Below, one piece after another: positions 10,182 to 20,800 of a stretch of 64,000 nucleotides of DNA. The notes under the pieces were generated by a model. That model saw only the letters and a list, made by a program, of their open reading frames with translations, was not told the origin of the DNA and did not search any database. Within the stretch, counting starts at the first letter, position 1. Each line of letters begins with the position of its first letter. The translations under genes and the position numbers were made by a program. The DNA is from Fistulifera solaris (Eukaryota > Bacillariophyta > Bacillariophyceae > Naviculales > Stauroneidaceae): NCBI GenBank assembly GCA_030295235.1, contig AP026140.1:744001-808000 (forward strand), given 5' to 3'.

Positions 10182-10937
10182 ATGTCAAAAATGAAAAAGA
10201 TTCAGACCTTTATCTGTCCATCCTTGCTTTCCTGCGACCTGTCTCGAATCGCCGAAGATGCTAAACAAATGATTGATTTCGGAGCCGATTGGCTGCACAT
10301 GGACATCATGGAGTAAGTGGATTGTTATTTCTGTACCGGATCTTGTTGATGCCTTGCTCATCTTGTGCTGTGTGTTATTTGTAGTGGTCACTTTGTGCCG
10401 AATTTGACGTTCGGTCCCCCCGTGATTGCTAGCCTTCGAAAAGCTTTACCCGATTGTTACATTGACTGTCATCTCATGGTAACGGAACCAGCCAAGTGGA
10501 TTGAACCCTTAAAGAAAGCTGGAGCCACATCGTTCACATTTCATTTGGAGAGTGTTTTACCGGAGAACGACCCTCGGGTTATGATTCAGCGTGTCCGCGA
10601 CGCCGGCATGAAGGTCGGGATGGTGATTAAACCAGGAACTCCCGTAGAAGAGCTGTTGCCCTATGGTGGTGATCTAGACATGGTGCTTATCATGACTGTG
10701 GAGCCTGGATTTAGTGGTCAGGAATTCATGCCGGACATGATGCCAAAGATAAAAGCTCTGCGACAGCAGTTCCCCGATCTGACGATCCAAGTAGACGGTG
10801 GTGTTGGGCCAAAGACAATTGATGCGGCAGCTGAGGCGGGCGCGAATGCAGTCGTCGCAGCTAGCGCTATTTTTGGGTCTGACGATCGGAAAGGGGTCAT
10901 TGCTTTGCTGAGAGCTGGTGTTGAGAAATACAATTAA
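10182..10937 (+). CDS. RPE: Ribulose-phosphate 3-epimerase, one intron
   Basis: The enzyme interconverts ribulose 5-phosphate and xylulose 5-phosphate in the pentose phosphate pathway. Exon 1 starts at the ATG at 10182 and ends at 10312; a 72-bp GT-AG intron (10313-10384) splits the codon of the first metal-binding region, and splicing restores HMDIMDGHFVPNLTFGP. Further family motifs are CHLMV, MTVEPGFSGQEF and IQVDGGVGPKT with the C-terminal phosphate-binding glycine-rich loops. About 227 residues, normal for the family. There is no hydrophobic leader, so the cytosolic isoform is likely; diatoms generally also have a plastid one. The frame is otherwise intact. Confidence 0.93.
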
Positions 10938-11691
10938 TGAAGCTAGTATGTTACGAAAGAGTCATAGATTCTGCTCTGATTTCCCTTTTGTAGCTTGAGC
11001 TTTTTCTAGGTTAAAATTCTGCTCATAGACTCTAGAGCTCACTATTCACCGCGCGCTGAATCTTATTGCCAACTTCTCTTGTATTATGAAAGCGTTATCA
11101 TGCGAGTCATGACTAAACAAGACTCAAATGTGTCATCCTGCGTGTGTGTTTCGTGACGATGTTCTTCACGTCGAACGAAGTTGATCGTCAATGTCTTCTC
11201 GAAACTCGACTTAAATTCAAAGAAACGTGTTACGAAACTTACAGTACTAAATATATATTGTCTTTCTACTTCTTACTATCAAACTTCCAACAGCAACCGG
11301 TACCGTATTCTGACTTCGCAAATCTTTGTACCTACATTTTACACCACAGTTTCACGAGGTACAGAACCTCTCGTTATTTCCACCAGCTCGCAGTTCGCGG
11401 TTTGTTTTTTCTTCCTTCATCGCGTCGCGTCGCGTGTGTTGTCGTCGTGAACCTGCGAGAGAACCCTTTTGGAGCTGAGCATAACATTGATTAATAGATT
11501 CAGTAATTTAATCGGAAGCAACGATAAGTTTATTGGGAGGATCTTTACTTGAAAGCGATGAAAAAGTGGGTAATAGCAACACTTTGTTAGGAAGTATATA
11601 GAACGCACCTTTGTCGGTATCAAAGATCCAACGTCGGCCGAGGAACTGGAAAGATTTTGAAAGCTGACGTTTGTAGTCTCATGGAAACGGT
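10938..11691. other. Intergenic, nothing clear
   Basis: These 754 bp between two rightward genes have AT-rich tracts and several short frames of unconvincing composition. I see no domain, RNA gene or repeat. Confidence 0.45.
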
Positions 11692-13321
11692 ATGTTTGCA
11701 GTAATGGACGGTTCAAGTTTTAATGCAAGCAGCAACACCCTATTTCATCGAAATGGGACGTCTGGAGAACGACATGCTCCTCCCCGAGTACGGTTCCCAG
11801 ACGAGACACCGCCACAGTCATCGGGTGTAGTAGCTTTCGTTACAAATTTGATCACATCCTTTGTGGCGCTATTATGTATCTTCGGCTTAATGACGATCCT
11901 GGTAGTTCTTTTCGTTACCGTCCGGCCATTCTCACAGAATGTGTATCGGAGGTTGGCAGCCCAGTTGGGGGCTGCTTCCTTTTGGATGCAATAGCTTTAT
12001 TGCTTCCCAACACAAAAATATATCTGACTGGCGATTCAGATATTCCTAGTCCTGTCGGAACCTCTGTCATGATTTCCAAATCACGTTTACGAATCGGATT
12101 GGTGGTGGATGCTGATGCTGGGACGCTGTGTTGGTCTTCGGGGCTCTTTGAAAGTCTTTCTACGAAATGAGTATTTGAATTTGTCAATGAATAGCGGAGA
12201 ACCGCCTTCTACTGCAGTTCGACCGGCGGGTGCGTTAGCGGCATCCAACTCATCGTCGCGCATTGTTACCTTTTCGAGGATAGAGACAAATGGCGAAACG
12301 GGGTCGCCTGGATCGAGTGCCAGTGGTGCTTCATCTCCCACCGACGGACGAAACTTTGCGTCTTGCGACATATCGATCGCCGCAAAACTTTTACATTTGT
12401 TTCTGGAAATGCCTCTGGTGAACGAAGAAGATTATGTGTCGGATCGAGAGCAGCTGTTTCAGCTTCTTCGTTCGTTTGCCGCGGGCGCCGGGGCGTCGTC
12501 CCCCGTGCATCTTCTTTTATTTCCGGAAGGCTGGTCGCTGCATCACGGCGCAGATCGGTTGTCGGTGCACGCAAAAAGTAACGAATTTGCAAAGCGGGAA
12601 AGGCGGCCACAGCTCAAACATCTTTTGTTACCGAGAAATCGCGGCTTTAAAGCGACTCTCGAATGTTTGCGAGAATCGAGTCCGGTTGTTTATGATGTTA
12701 CGATTGTAAGTTTTCATTCATTTTTGAAGTTGCGCTGTGCCATTTGCGTCAAAGATTGGTGGCTCACATTTTTCCTTTTGAAAAGGCATACCCGGGTTAC
12801 GATGGATCGTTGCCTCCGTCTCCAACGTTTTCACTGTTTTCTTTATGGGAGGGTCTATTATGTAAGCTTCCTCGAGAAGTCCACATACGGATCAAGCGTT
12901 ATAGTTTAGAGGAAGTCTTGCAAGACTCATCTTGGATGGACAAAAGTGGGCAGAAAAAGACAGGCTTCTCTCTTATTTTTCGCGGCATCAGTCATTTCCC
13001 ATGGATGCAAGAGGATACCGAAGACCACGGATTTTCGACACACGACACCACTCCATAGAAAGCTCTCTTGTTTCATTGGGCAGACTCTTGCTTCTCCCGT
13101 GTACCGTGCCCATTCTACTTTTGCTCTCCATACCTTTATTTTGGACGCTGCTGACAATTTGGTTAATTCACAAGGGTGTCTTATGGATGTTTGGTGACGA
13201 GACTGTCGGTGGGGAGATAGTCGCCCGGACGGTGCGTCGGAAGCGGCACAAACACCGGGCAGTGTATCAGCTGCAGGCACTCCCTACTGTCCCACCACAC
13301 CATTTGCCTCTCCCTCTGTAG
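11692..13321 (+). CDS. LCLAT/AGPAT-like lysophospholipid acyltransferase, one intron
   Basis: Acyltransferases of this type add an acyl chain to lysophosphatidic acid or other lysophospholipids in the ER. Block I is ISNHVYESDWWW (near 12072-12105), block III is LLFPEGWSL (near 12510-12540), followed by LPRNRGF and VVYDVTI, then after an intron AYPGYDG and the EVHIRIKRY segment, in the order of human LCLAT1. Hydrophobic helices sit near the N-terminus and near 13070-13190. A GT-AG intron spans 12706-12785 (80 bp) in phase. The frame breaks three times: at a G5 run near 11966, at an A3 run near 12077 exactly inside block I, and near 12930. The family logic across each break is unambiguous. Total about 515 residues. 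Acyl acceptor unknown. Confidence 0.8.
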
Positions 13322-13747
13322 CGACGTGGCGGGATATGTTGTCGGGACGTGGCTAGGGCATTGCAAGGGATATGCTTCGTAACAGTAGGTTATTAATAGA
13401 CATCAGCTAGACACAATCATTCAGCCAAAGCTATAGCTAGCTATGGCGACCGTACACGCAGCGGCAACTTACAACAGTCGACTTTTCTCTAGAAATCATT
13501 CCACGATAATGTTGGAAGCAAGGACATCCTTAGGCTCATTTATTTTGCGAGTCTTTAGTTAGAAACGTCATCCAGTTTTTACTGTAGCAAATAAAGTATC
13601 TGATGCCTGATGTTTTACGACGCTTTTTCACCCCCCTTTTTTGCCCACCACGAAAACGCGCACAACAAAACATTTTTCTTTCATCAACTAAAGTAAAATA
13701 ACAATATACATTGTAAGCTGACAAAAAACGAATAAAAAGAACACAAA
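13322..13747. other. Intergenic, nothing clear
   Basis: The gap separates the acyltransferase from the TIM-barrel gene. A short AGCTATAGCTAGCTAT palindrome occurs near 13429. No gene is seen. Confidence 0.45.
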
Positions 13748-14794
13748 ATGATTTTTCGATCCGCTTTACTCATTCACTTCCTGAGCTGCGCGACGGTGGT
13801 GAAAGCACTTTCCGTGGAAGTGTCCAGAGCACGTTTGCAACAAGCCTTTGCGTCGCCCTCGGGCAAATTGACTTATTCCCCGGAACTCATTATTCCGGAA
13901 CCCAACGATCCGACGGCCATCTTGTTGCTTTCGAATGCCGTACAAAATTTGTCGTCGCGCATTCGTGCCTGCAAAGCGAATGCCGCCGTCTTACAGGGCA
14001 GTGTATCGGCGTTGCGGACCTTTGTCAATGAGCAAGAAATCGCGCGGGGAAATTTTCCCGGTCCTGTTCCAGTCATTTATGCTGGATCGCTGGAAGGTAT
14101 GGAAGAGATTGCCGAAGCGGGTGCCGAAGGTATTTTGGTGTCGATCTGTGAGGGTCAAGAAATTTCATCCTTGTCAGATCTCGAGTCAGAAGCGAAGTGG
14201 CAACAAATATGTCAACAAGCCATTCAATGTGGTATTCAACCAGTGCCTGAGATAACAATCGGTCATGTCACGGCTTCAAAATGGACGGAAGAAACTATGG
14301 AGTCTTTAGTCGACTGTTTAGCGAAAACCATCGGTGCAGATCCGGCAGCCCTTATTGTTACAATCAACCCAGAGAGCGACGATGAAGAAACCCCCGTGGC
14401 AATTCCTCCCGTAAACAAAGCACTCAACAAGAGAGTACCAATTTTGGGTTCTGTTCGTGTTACGGCGGGAGAAGGGCGTCTGAATGAGGAGTCACAGCGC
14501 TTCAAGGAGGCCGGCTTTTTGGGGACGTTTCTGCGCAGTGATTGTGTGCCCGGATTTCGCATGAACCCCAATTTAGAGATCGTCGCGGGATTTTGGGCGC
14601 ATTGCATTGCGGATTTGAAAAGTACCAAAAGCAAATCCTTTTCTTTCCGTGCCAAGAATAACATGGAGAAGAATGCTTTGACCAACTGGGCCAATTATCA
14701 ACAGAATGTAATCGATTCGGGCGCTTTAGGGGACCCGAACGATTCCTACTCAATTGTGAACGAAGCCGCTGGTGAATACAAAGGATTCGCTTAA
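13748..14794 (+). CDS. TIM-barrel protein resembling indole-3-glycerol phosphate synthase, leader peptide
   Basis: The ATG at 13748 opens a 348-residue intact frame. Residues 1-21 form a signal peptide ending near VKALSV, so entry to the secretory route or plastid is likely. The remainder alternates hydrophobic strands and helices as a TIM barrel does: VPVIYAGSLEG, GAEGILVSI, PVPEITIGHV, AALIVTINPE, VPILGSVRVTAGEG, GFLGTFLRSDC. The strand order and the late GSVR and LRSD turns recall indole-3-glycerol phosphate synthase-like proteins, but the canonical catalytic Lys/Glu motifs are not obvious. It may be a diverged, stramenopile-type member with another role. I do not assign a reaction. It sits tail to tail with bestrophin A (41 bp between stops). 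Confidence 0.65.
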   Translation: MIFRSALLIHFLSCATVVKALSVEVSRARLQQAFASPSGKLTYSPELIIPEPNDPTAILLLSNAVQNLSSRIRACKANAAVLQGSVSALRTFVNEQEIARGNFPGPVPVIYAGSLEGMEEIAEAGAEGILVSICEGQEISSLSDLESEAKWQQICQQAIQCGIQPVPEITIGHVTASKWTEETMESLVDCLAKTIGADPAALIVTINPESDDEETPVAIPPVNKALNKRVPILGSVRVTAGEGRLNEESQRFKEAGFLGTFLRSDCVPGFRMNPNLEIVAGFWAHCIADLKSTKSKSFSFRAKNNMEKNALTNWANYQQNVIDSGALGDPNDSYSIVNEAAGEYKGFA

Positions 14795-14835
14795 GTGTTT
14801 ATTATCTAGCTATAAATAGTTGCGTTTACTCTAGT

Positions 14836-16215
14836 CTATTCTAATAGTTCATCGTAACACGACTCGTCCGACTGCTGTGTAAAGCAATGACTGTCCATTC
14901 TATCTTCTTGGAGGGAAGGTCGATCACCATGATTTAACAGTTGCTGCTTGACAACCTCGAGATAGCCCAGGCAATAGCTGTTCATATCCAAAGCGTTCAC
15001 TCGATTTTTGTCGAAAGGGAGCTTCGCATTCTGCAGCAGCGCCGTCGATGCCCAACCAAGCAAATGCACTGGCCGTGACGATCGGAATGGTGGCCCAGCC
15101 CCATGTAGGACCCCAAATATACGGAAAGAAGAGCAAAGCGAACACAATGAAGGTGCGCAAGTGAGTAACGTACACAATCGGCAACGGGGTCCCTCGGACT
15201 TTTCCAGGCCACCACAGCATTCGAGCAATTTATCCACATGCGTTTCCAGTGCCGTCAAATGCCGCGACCGCATGAGAGCTATACCTGCAGGGGTAGTTTC
15301 GTTGACTCGAAACATAGCATTCATATGATAGCGGGCTTGATCCAGAGCGTAAACAGGAGCATGCGAACTATTCGACAAGCGCCTCACTTCCTCTGGTGTT
15401 AAAACCCCGGCAAAATTCAGTACCGGCAGCTGCTTGACTCCGCGGAGTAATTCCATCACCGCAATCACAAAGGCTATAACCCATCGTATAGCTTCATCAC
15501 GGTGATAGTGATCGTGATCCGCATGCGCGATGGCGCTCGCGGAAAATCCTCTCGCACGGGCAATGAGCAAGCCCCACATGGTTCGCGCTCTCCAGAAGCG
15601 ACCGGCCGCCCGATTCAAGCGGAATACCAACAGGAATGACATGGTTGTGTTGACAATAAGTGAAAAGAAGATCTCCCAGCTATCAAAAGTGTGATGTTCG
15701 TCCTTTGTCTTGAACCAAAGCTTGGATACCAGGGTATACACGATTGCGTGCGAGACGAGCACAACAAAGGGTAATAGAAAGAGATCCAGCGCTCTGCCTT
15801 GCAAGACAAACAATGTCTTAATCCAACCATCGCTACTCTTGGGATAGTTCCTTTGACTGCTACCTTCCGCCAACAACTGCGCGGTGCGAACATTCTCGTA
15901 CTGGAGAAGCGACTGAATCAAAGGAGTCGGCTTGTTTACGGAGCAATCTTTTTCCGTTGCTTTCTCATCTTCAGCTTTATTGATTTGCATTCGAGTAGTT
16001 GCCTGTGATTCTTTTGATCTGGAAGATGCTTGATCGGTAATTGACGACAGCAATGAATGATTACTAAATAGTGGATTTCGAAAATAATGATTGCGTGACG
16101 GCAGAATGGGTTTGATGTTTGATGGGCACGTTCTCGCGTCGTCAAAAAAAGAAGAACGTTCAAGCTTCACGCTCGGACTTGGAACAGTAGCGAAAGATTG
16201 AACCGTCTTCATCAT
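14836..16215 (-). CDS. Bestrophin-family anion channel, copy A
   Basis: Bestrophins are pentameric anion channels; algal and plant members sit in thylakoids and pass chloride or bicarbonate. The family core LLVFRLNRAAGRFWRAR, the TPLPIVYVTHLRTF helix, WGWATIPIVTASAFAWLGI and the post-TM segment NRVNALDMNSYCL are all seen. Two ATGs at 16215 and 16212 follow a GTG. The open frame slips into another frame between about 15195 and 15010 and then returns; the canonical helix sequence is in the adjacent frame, so two one-base differences cancel out. About 460 residues, with a long polar N-terminus lacking an obvious signal. TGACGT at 16240 and TGACGC at 16287 lie just upstream of its start. Thylakoid location is inference from the family. 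Confidence 0.82.
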   Translation of the reverse strand: MMKTVQSFATVPSPSVKLERSSFFDDARTCPSNIKPILPSRNHYFRNPLFSNHSLLSSITDQASSRSKESQATTRMQINKAEDEKATEKDCSVNKPTPLIQSLLQYENVRTAQLLAEGSSQRNYPKSSDGWIKTLFVLQGRALDLFLLPFVVLVSHAIVYTLVSKLWFKTKDEHHTFDSWEIFFSLIVNTTMSFLLVFRLNRAAGRFWRARTMWGLLIARARGFSASAIAHADHDHYHRDEAIRWVIAFVIAVMELLRGVKQLPVLNFAGVLTPEEVRRLSNSSHAPVYALDQARYHMNAMFRVNETTPAGIALMRSRHLTALETHVDKLLECCGGLEKSEGPRCRLCTLLTCAPSLCSLCSSFRIFGVLHGAGPPFRSSRPVHLLGWASTALLQNAKLPFDKNRVNALDMNSYCLGYLEVVKQQLLNHGDRPSLQEDRMDSHCFTQQSDESCYDELLE

Positions 16216-16239
16216 CACTACTGTTTACTATGAAGATAC

Positions 16240-16292
16240 TGACGTGGAAATCATTGCTGTTTCTGGCATGGTAAGGTGTCAAGTGATGACGC
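16240..16292. promoter_or_regulatory. CRE-like TGACGT and TGACGC pair upstream of bestrophin A
   Basis: TGACGT (16240-16245) and TGACGC (16287-16292) lie 25 and 72 bp upstream of the bestrophin A start codon. In Phaeodactylum, CO2/cAMP-responsive elements of the forms TGACGT, ACGTCA and TGACGC control carbonic anhydrase promoters through bZIP factors. Presence is seen; function is inferred. Confidence 0.35.
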
Positions 16293-16488
16293 ATGTCAAG
16301 TGACACGTGGTCACGGGTCAAGCTAACGGGGTCGCGTGCTGTTGAGGAAGCAATCCATTCTCAATAAACAAATCTTTCCAAAAATCATCCGGAAGTTTTT
16401 GTAAGGGGCACCAATCAGTATCTGATTTGTATCAAAATTCGTCTCGGGCACCATAGCCCCGATCAAAAATTTCTTTCAGTCCTAACTC

Positions 16489-17534
16489 CTAACGACCTTG
16501 CTCAACAGCCAGGCGCTCAGCATGATTCAATAGTTGCTGCTTGACGACCTCAAGATACCCCAGACAATAGCTATTCATATCCAACGCATTCACTCGATTT
16601 TGTCGAAGGGAGCTTCCGCTTCGGCGGCCGCCCCATCAATGCCCAACCACGCAAACGCTCGCCGTCACAATCGGAATGGTGGCCCAACCCCAGGAAGGTC
16701 CCCATAGATATGGAAAAAGAGCAAAGCAAACACGATGAAGGTCCGTGAAATGCGCCACGTACACAATCGGCAGCGGTGTCCCACGGATTCGTTCCAATCC
16801 ACCGCAGCATTCAAGCAACATGTCGACGTGTGTTTCTAGTGCCATCAAATGCCAGCGCATACATCTGTGCCACACCAACAGGAGTATGTTCGGTGACACG
16901 AAAAATGGCATTGATGTGATATCGCGCTTCATCAAAGGCATAAATGGGAGGATGCGTGTTCGCCGACAAACGGTAGACTTCGTCTTTAGACAATATTCGG
17001 AAAAATTCAAAACTGGCAGTTCTTTAACACCCCGCAGTAACTCCATACTGCAATGACGGACGCCACGATCCATCGGATCGCTTCATCGCGGTGATACAGA
17101 TTATCCTCGGCCGTATGGGCAATGATACAAGCGGAAAAGGCCCGAGCCCGGGCAATGAGCAATCCCCACAACGTCCGTGAGGACCAGTACCGATCCGCGG
17201 CTCGATTGAGACGAAATACTAGCAAAAAGGACAAGGTCGTGTTGATGACGAAAAGAACATTTCCCAGCTTTCCATAGCACGATCGTTGCGTTGCAGCCAC
17301 AATTTCGTGAGGCGTATAGGCCGTCGCATGCAACACCAGCAGTGTCAAAGGCAACGGCAATGAGATCGAGAGCTCGTCCCTCAAGAACGAATATCGTTTT
17401 CATCCACCCGTCATTGCTTTTGGGATAATTTCGTTGACAACTGCCCTCGGCGAAAGCAATTGTGCGGTTCGTACATTTTCGGTACTGCAAAAGCGTTTGC
17501 AGCAATGGAATTCTGTTTTCCGGCTCTTCGACAT
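16489..17534 (-). pseudogene. Bestrophin copy B, heavily frameshifted
   Basis: This is a close paralog of copy A, about 275 bp from its start and in the same direction. Shared segments include RNYPKSNDGWMKT, LLVFRLNRAADRYWSSR, TPLPIVYVAHF, WGPSWGWATIPIVTAS and the final GYLEVVKQQLLNHAE before a TAG at 16489-16491. These pieces fall into at least six different frame segments, far more breaks than any neighbour, so a decayed copy is likely even if some breaks are consensus errors. A possible ATG is at 17534. The protein would be about 345 residues, with a shorter N-terminus than copy A. A TGACGTCA palindrome lies 92 bp upstream. Confidence 0.7.
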
Positions 17535-17625
17535 GCGTTTATTCGTTGTTGGGTCAAATAAAAACGGAGAGTAATGAGAATGAAAAAGAAAAAGAAAGAG
17601 AAACAGTACAAAGGAGAAACACTTT

Positions 17626-17633
17626 TGACGTCA
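17626..17633. promoter_or_regulatory. CRE palindrome TGACGTCA upstream of bestrophin B
   Basis: A perfect 8-bp bZIP/CREB-type site lies 92 bp upstream of the copy B start. It resembles diatom CO2/cAMP-responsive elements. Function is inferred. Confidence 0.35.
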
Positions 17634-17745
17634 ATTGGCGCCGTCGCCGTCTTCAGCGTCATCGTCGTTTTCACTGCAGAACGCCGAAAAACAGAGAACT
17701 GTTACTAATTGCGGGAGCGTTAATTGCGTGGTTATTTGGGTGAGC

Positions 17746-17831
17746 GAAATAAGGCAGTGGTGTAAAATTATGACTACAAGTGTTACATCTACCACGGAGG
17801 CTTCCCGTCTGTACTACACTCGGTTATTTCG
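17746..17831 (-). repeat. LTR of copia element 1 (3' copy)
   Basis: 86 bp, matching 24461-24547 except for one base in a C run. Its ends are inverted copies of each other (GAAATAA / TTATTTC) and not the usual TG/CA. Confidence 0.8.
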
Positions 17832-20800
17832 GTCCCCTCACGATGAGACCCGAGCTAGGGCTTCAACGTGTCCTTCATAACCGATAAACCCTTATTTCAT
17901 GGAAAAACAACATAAAAACCATGACGATTCATTCATCGAATCCATCCTTCATCATGTGGAAAATACATCAAAACCACACATCGACTTGTCCGTGGAAAAT
18001 ACGTCAAAACCACGTATCAAACTTGAAACTTCAATCACTGTACCTGGACGAAAAACTTATCCCCAGGAGGCTCATCCCATCGGAATAGTAAACATAACTA
18101 CCCAACCAGTGCATCGGGACCTATCGCCTGCATCACTGATGTAAAATACGCTTCACCAGTGGATCTCGTACATTCCCAGCTTGAATCTTCGTCAGAATAT
18201 CTGCCAAATTCGTCTTCGTAGGCTCGTAGGATACATCAACGATACCCATCGCAACTTCAGCTCACGTACATAGTGATATGCCACCGAATTGGACTTCTTC
18301 TTCAGAACTGATTCAGGAATACTCGAGTTCTTGATCACCGACATATTGTCACCTTTGACAACCGCAGGATCTTCTACCGGAACACCCATCATCTGTAGTT
18401 TGTACCGTAGACCTTCGATTAACTCGACCGCCCGTTTTCATAGCACTAAACTCAGCACCAAATGTGGACGTCTCAATCGAAGTTTGCTTCTTGCTGTACC
18501 ATACTGTCAATGACCTGTTCAAATAGATCAAGACACCTGTACGGGAACGACGAGTAACATGGTCACCCACCAAGTCAGCATCAACGAAACGTTATTTGCA
18601 CAGGCTTACCCAATGGCTTTGGACAATCCGTCGGAATCATAGGCTTAGCATCTCGGTAAAAGTCATTCCAATCAGGTCTAGGTTGTCTGGCGTGCTCTAC
18701 ATACGAAGGATCGAACACAATCTTAGACCTTTCATGTGACTTCAAATATGCAAAGACATGCACAACCGCCGCTAGATGGCCTTTCCTTGGCATCGCACTG
18801 TGAGACGCAAGCATCGAAACTTCACCACAAATATCAACTCTTCCAAGCTCGACCATCCAGCGTAAAACCCCTATCTGCGAGTGATAAAACTGAATTTCGC
18901 CGTCATCGCACTCCGGCGATATGTCAAGCTCCGGACGATACTTCGATGGTAAAACACTTGACGCCTTCTTCGGGTAAAGCCTCATCTCGCTTTTCCAACC
19001 AAAGACAAACGTTTCGTATTGCTTCCTTCACATATTCATTCGAACTCATCGACCAACAAGGCTTTTCATCACCCGGGAATTGATGCTGACCAATCGTCGA
19101 ACCCAAGTAGCGAAGTTGGCTTGCCTATCGAACCTTCTTTCAGAAGAAAGTGTTGATCAAGCTTGTATAGAATAGCTTCCGGCGCCACAGAAACACACAG
19201 GATGTCATCCGTATAGACCAATACCAACTCGTAGTAACTAGTCCCATCCGCTTTCTGTGCCGGCCGTATCCATACATCGTTATCCCATTTCGACAAGGTG
19301 TAAAACTCAACGACTCATGCAAACACTCACTCAGATATGACCTCCACGCAGCTCCAGAACTCTTCAGTCCGTAAAGAGCTTTCACGATTTTCGCCTTTCG
19401 ACCTTTGAACTGTGGACCAAATTCGGCACCGCAAATAATAAAGATTCGTTCTCGAACTGGTGCATTCAAGTACGCATTTCCAATATCTGCCGCCATAATG
19501 TCCAAATCGTTCAATGCCGCTAGTAGGAAGGCAATCCGCACGCTTTCCCTCGATACAACACTAGCATAGGTAATCGAGCTCGGCGGATCCGTCATGTGTC
19601 CCCCCTGCTACGGCCGGGCCTTCCGTGTGAAATCTGGTTTTATATCAAAAACCATGTGAACCCCAATCTTGGTAAAACCAGCAGGATCGGAGCGTCTTCA
19701 TCAAGGATCTGAAACGCCTCAGCTACCGCGACGCATCTCTTCGCAATCGCCGCCCCAAAAGTCAGTTCCCGTGAGCGATCAATCGCCAATGCTTCTTCGA
19801 CTGTCTTTGGCAATGCGATCCCATATTTCTGAGTAACACGAAAGTAGCGCTTAGCCATCGCTTTGATGATCCTGGTCCTTCTCTTGAGCTTTGTAGGGAA
19901 CCCACCATGAGAAAGCAGGCTCCTCAGCAATCTGTCTCGCAACAGCAAATTCCGCTAACTGTAAAGGGTGAGACTGCTTTAGGTCTTTCAGTTTCTCCCA
20001 AGTAGTAGTGCCATCATTCCATAGACAACACAGTTTCCATCCCTTGGTAGTCCGCTTAGGATACTTTCGGTTGTTGTGGATCACGAATGCCTCTTCATGC
20101 GGAACCGCGTCGACTCTTTCTTGTAGTCCACTATTTCCTTTAGGACATAACTCGCACGCCCATGGTCATCCACTTCGGCATAGATGGCTTCAGCGATCTG
20201 ATTCGCATGATAAGCCTCCACTTCACCCGTATCAAATTCAATCTCATACAGAGCGGTATCGAGCAAAGGGTTAGGATGGTACCGGCCAATAGGATTCCCG
20301 TCTTGATCGTGCTTCCGACCTTTAACCGTACCGTACGACATCGAGTCCCCTTGCGGAAGCATTACCCTTGCTGAGATATATTGATTGTATGAATCGTAAT
20401 CAAACTCATCAGCTTCCTTTATCTCGGGAACTTCGGGATCATGCGACTCGGTCGGAACATAGTATTCCAACTCTGGGGTGCTTCGTCTTCCGGTATCTCG
20501 GTCGGATCCAAGGGCATGGCTCGGTCCTTCAGCTTTTGCTCCAACGTCTGCGTGAACTTTGCCTTCAACTCAGCAACGGCTTGGCTATTCTGTTCCTCAA
20601 CTGACAAAGGGAAAACACTTGTACGGGAAATCGGTCGACCAGAAGCGGGTAGGATCCTAGCACATAGGACATCACCGACATCGGAAACTGGGACCAAGGT
20701 ATCTTCCAAGATGCTTCCTTTCCATATTTTTGTCTTGAGGCGAGATAAACCAAACCCAATCATACCAACCGAACTCACAAATGTGTGAAATATCAGCGGT

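Noticed and set aside
11144-11494. Plus-strand frames upstream of the acyltransferase
   Set aside because: No recognisable motif, no hydrophobic or codon-use pattern typical of neighbours.
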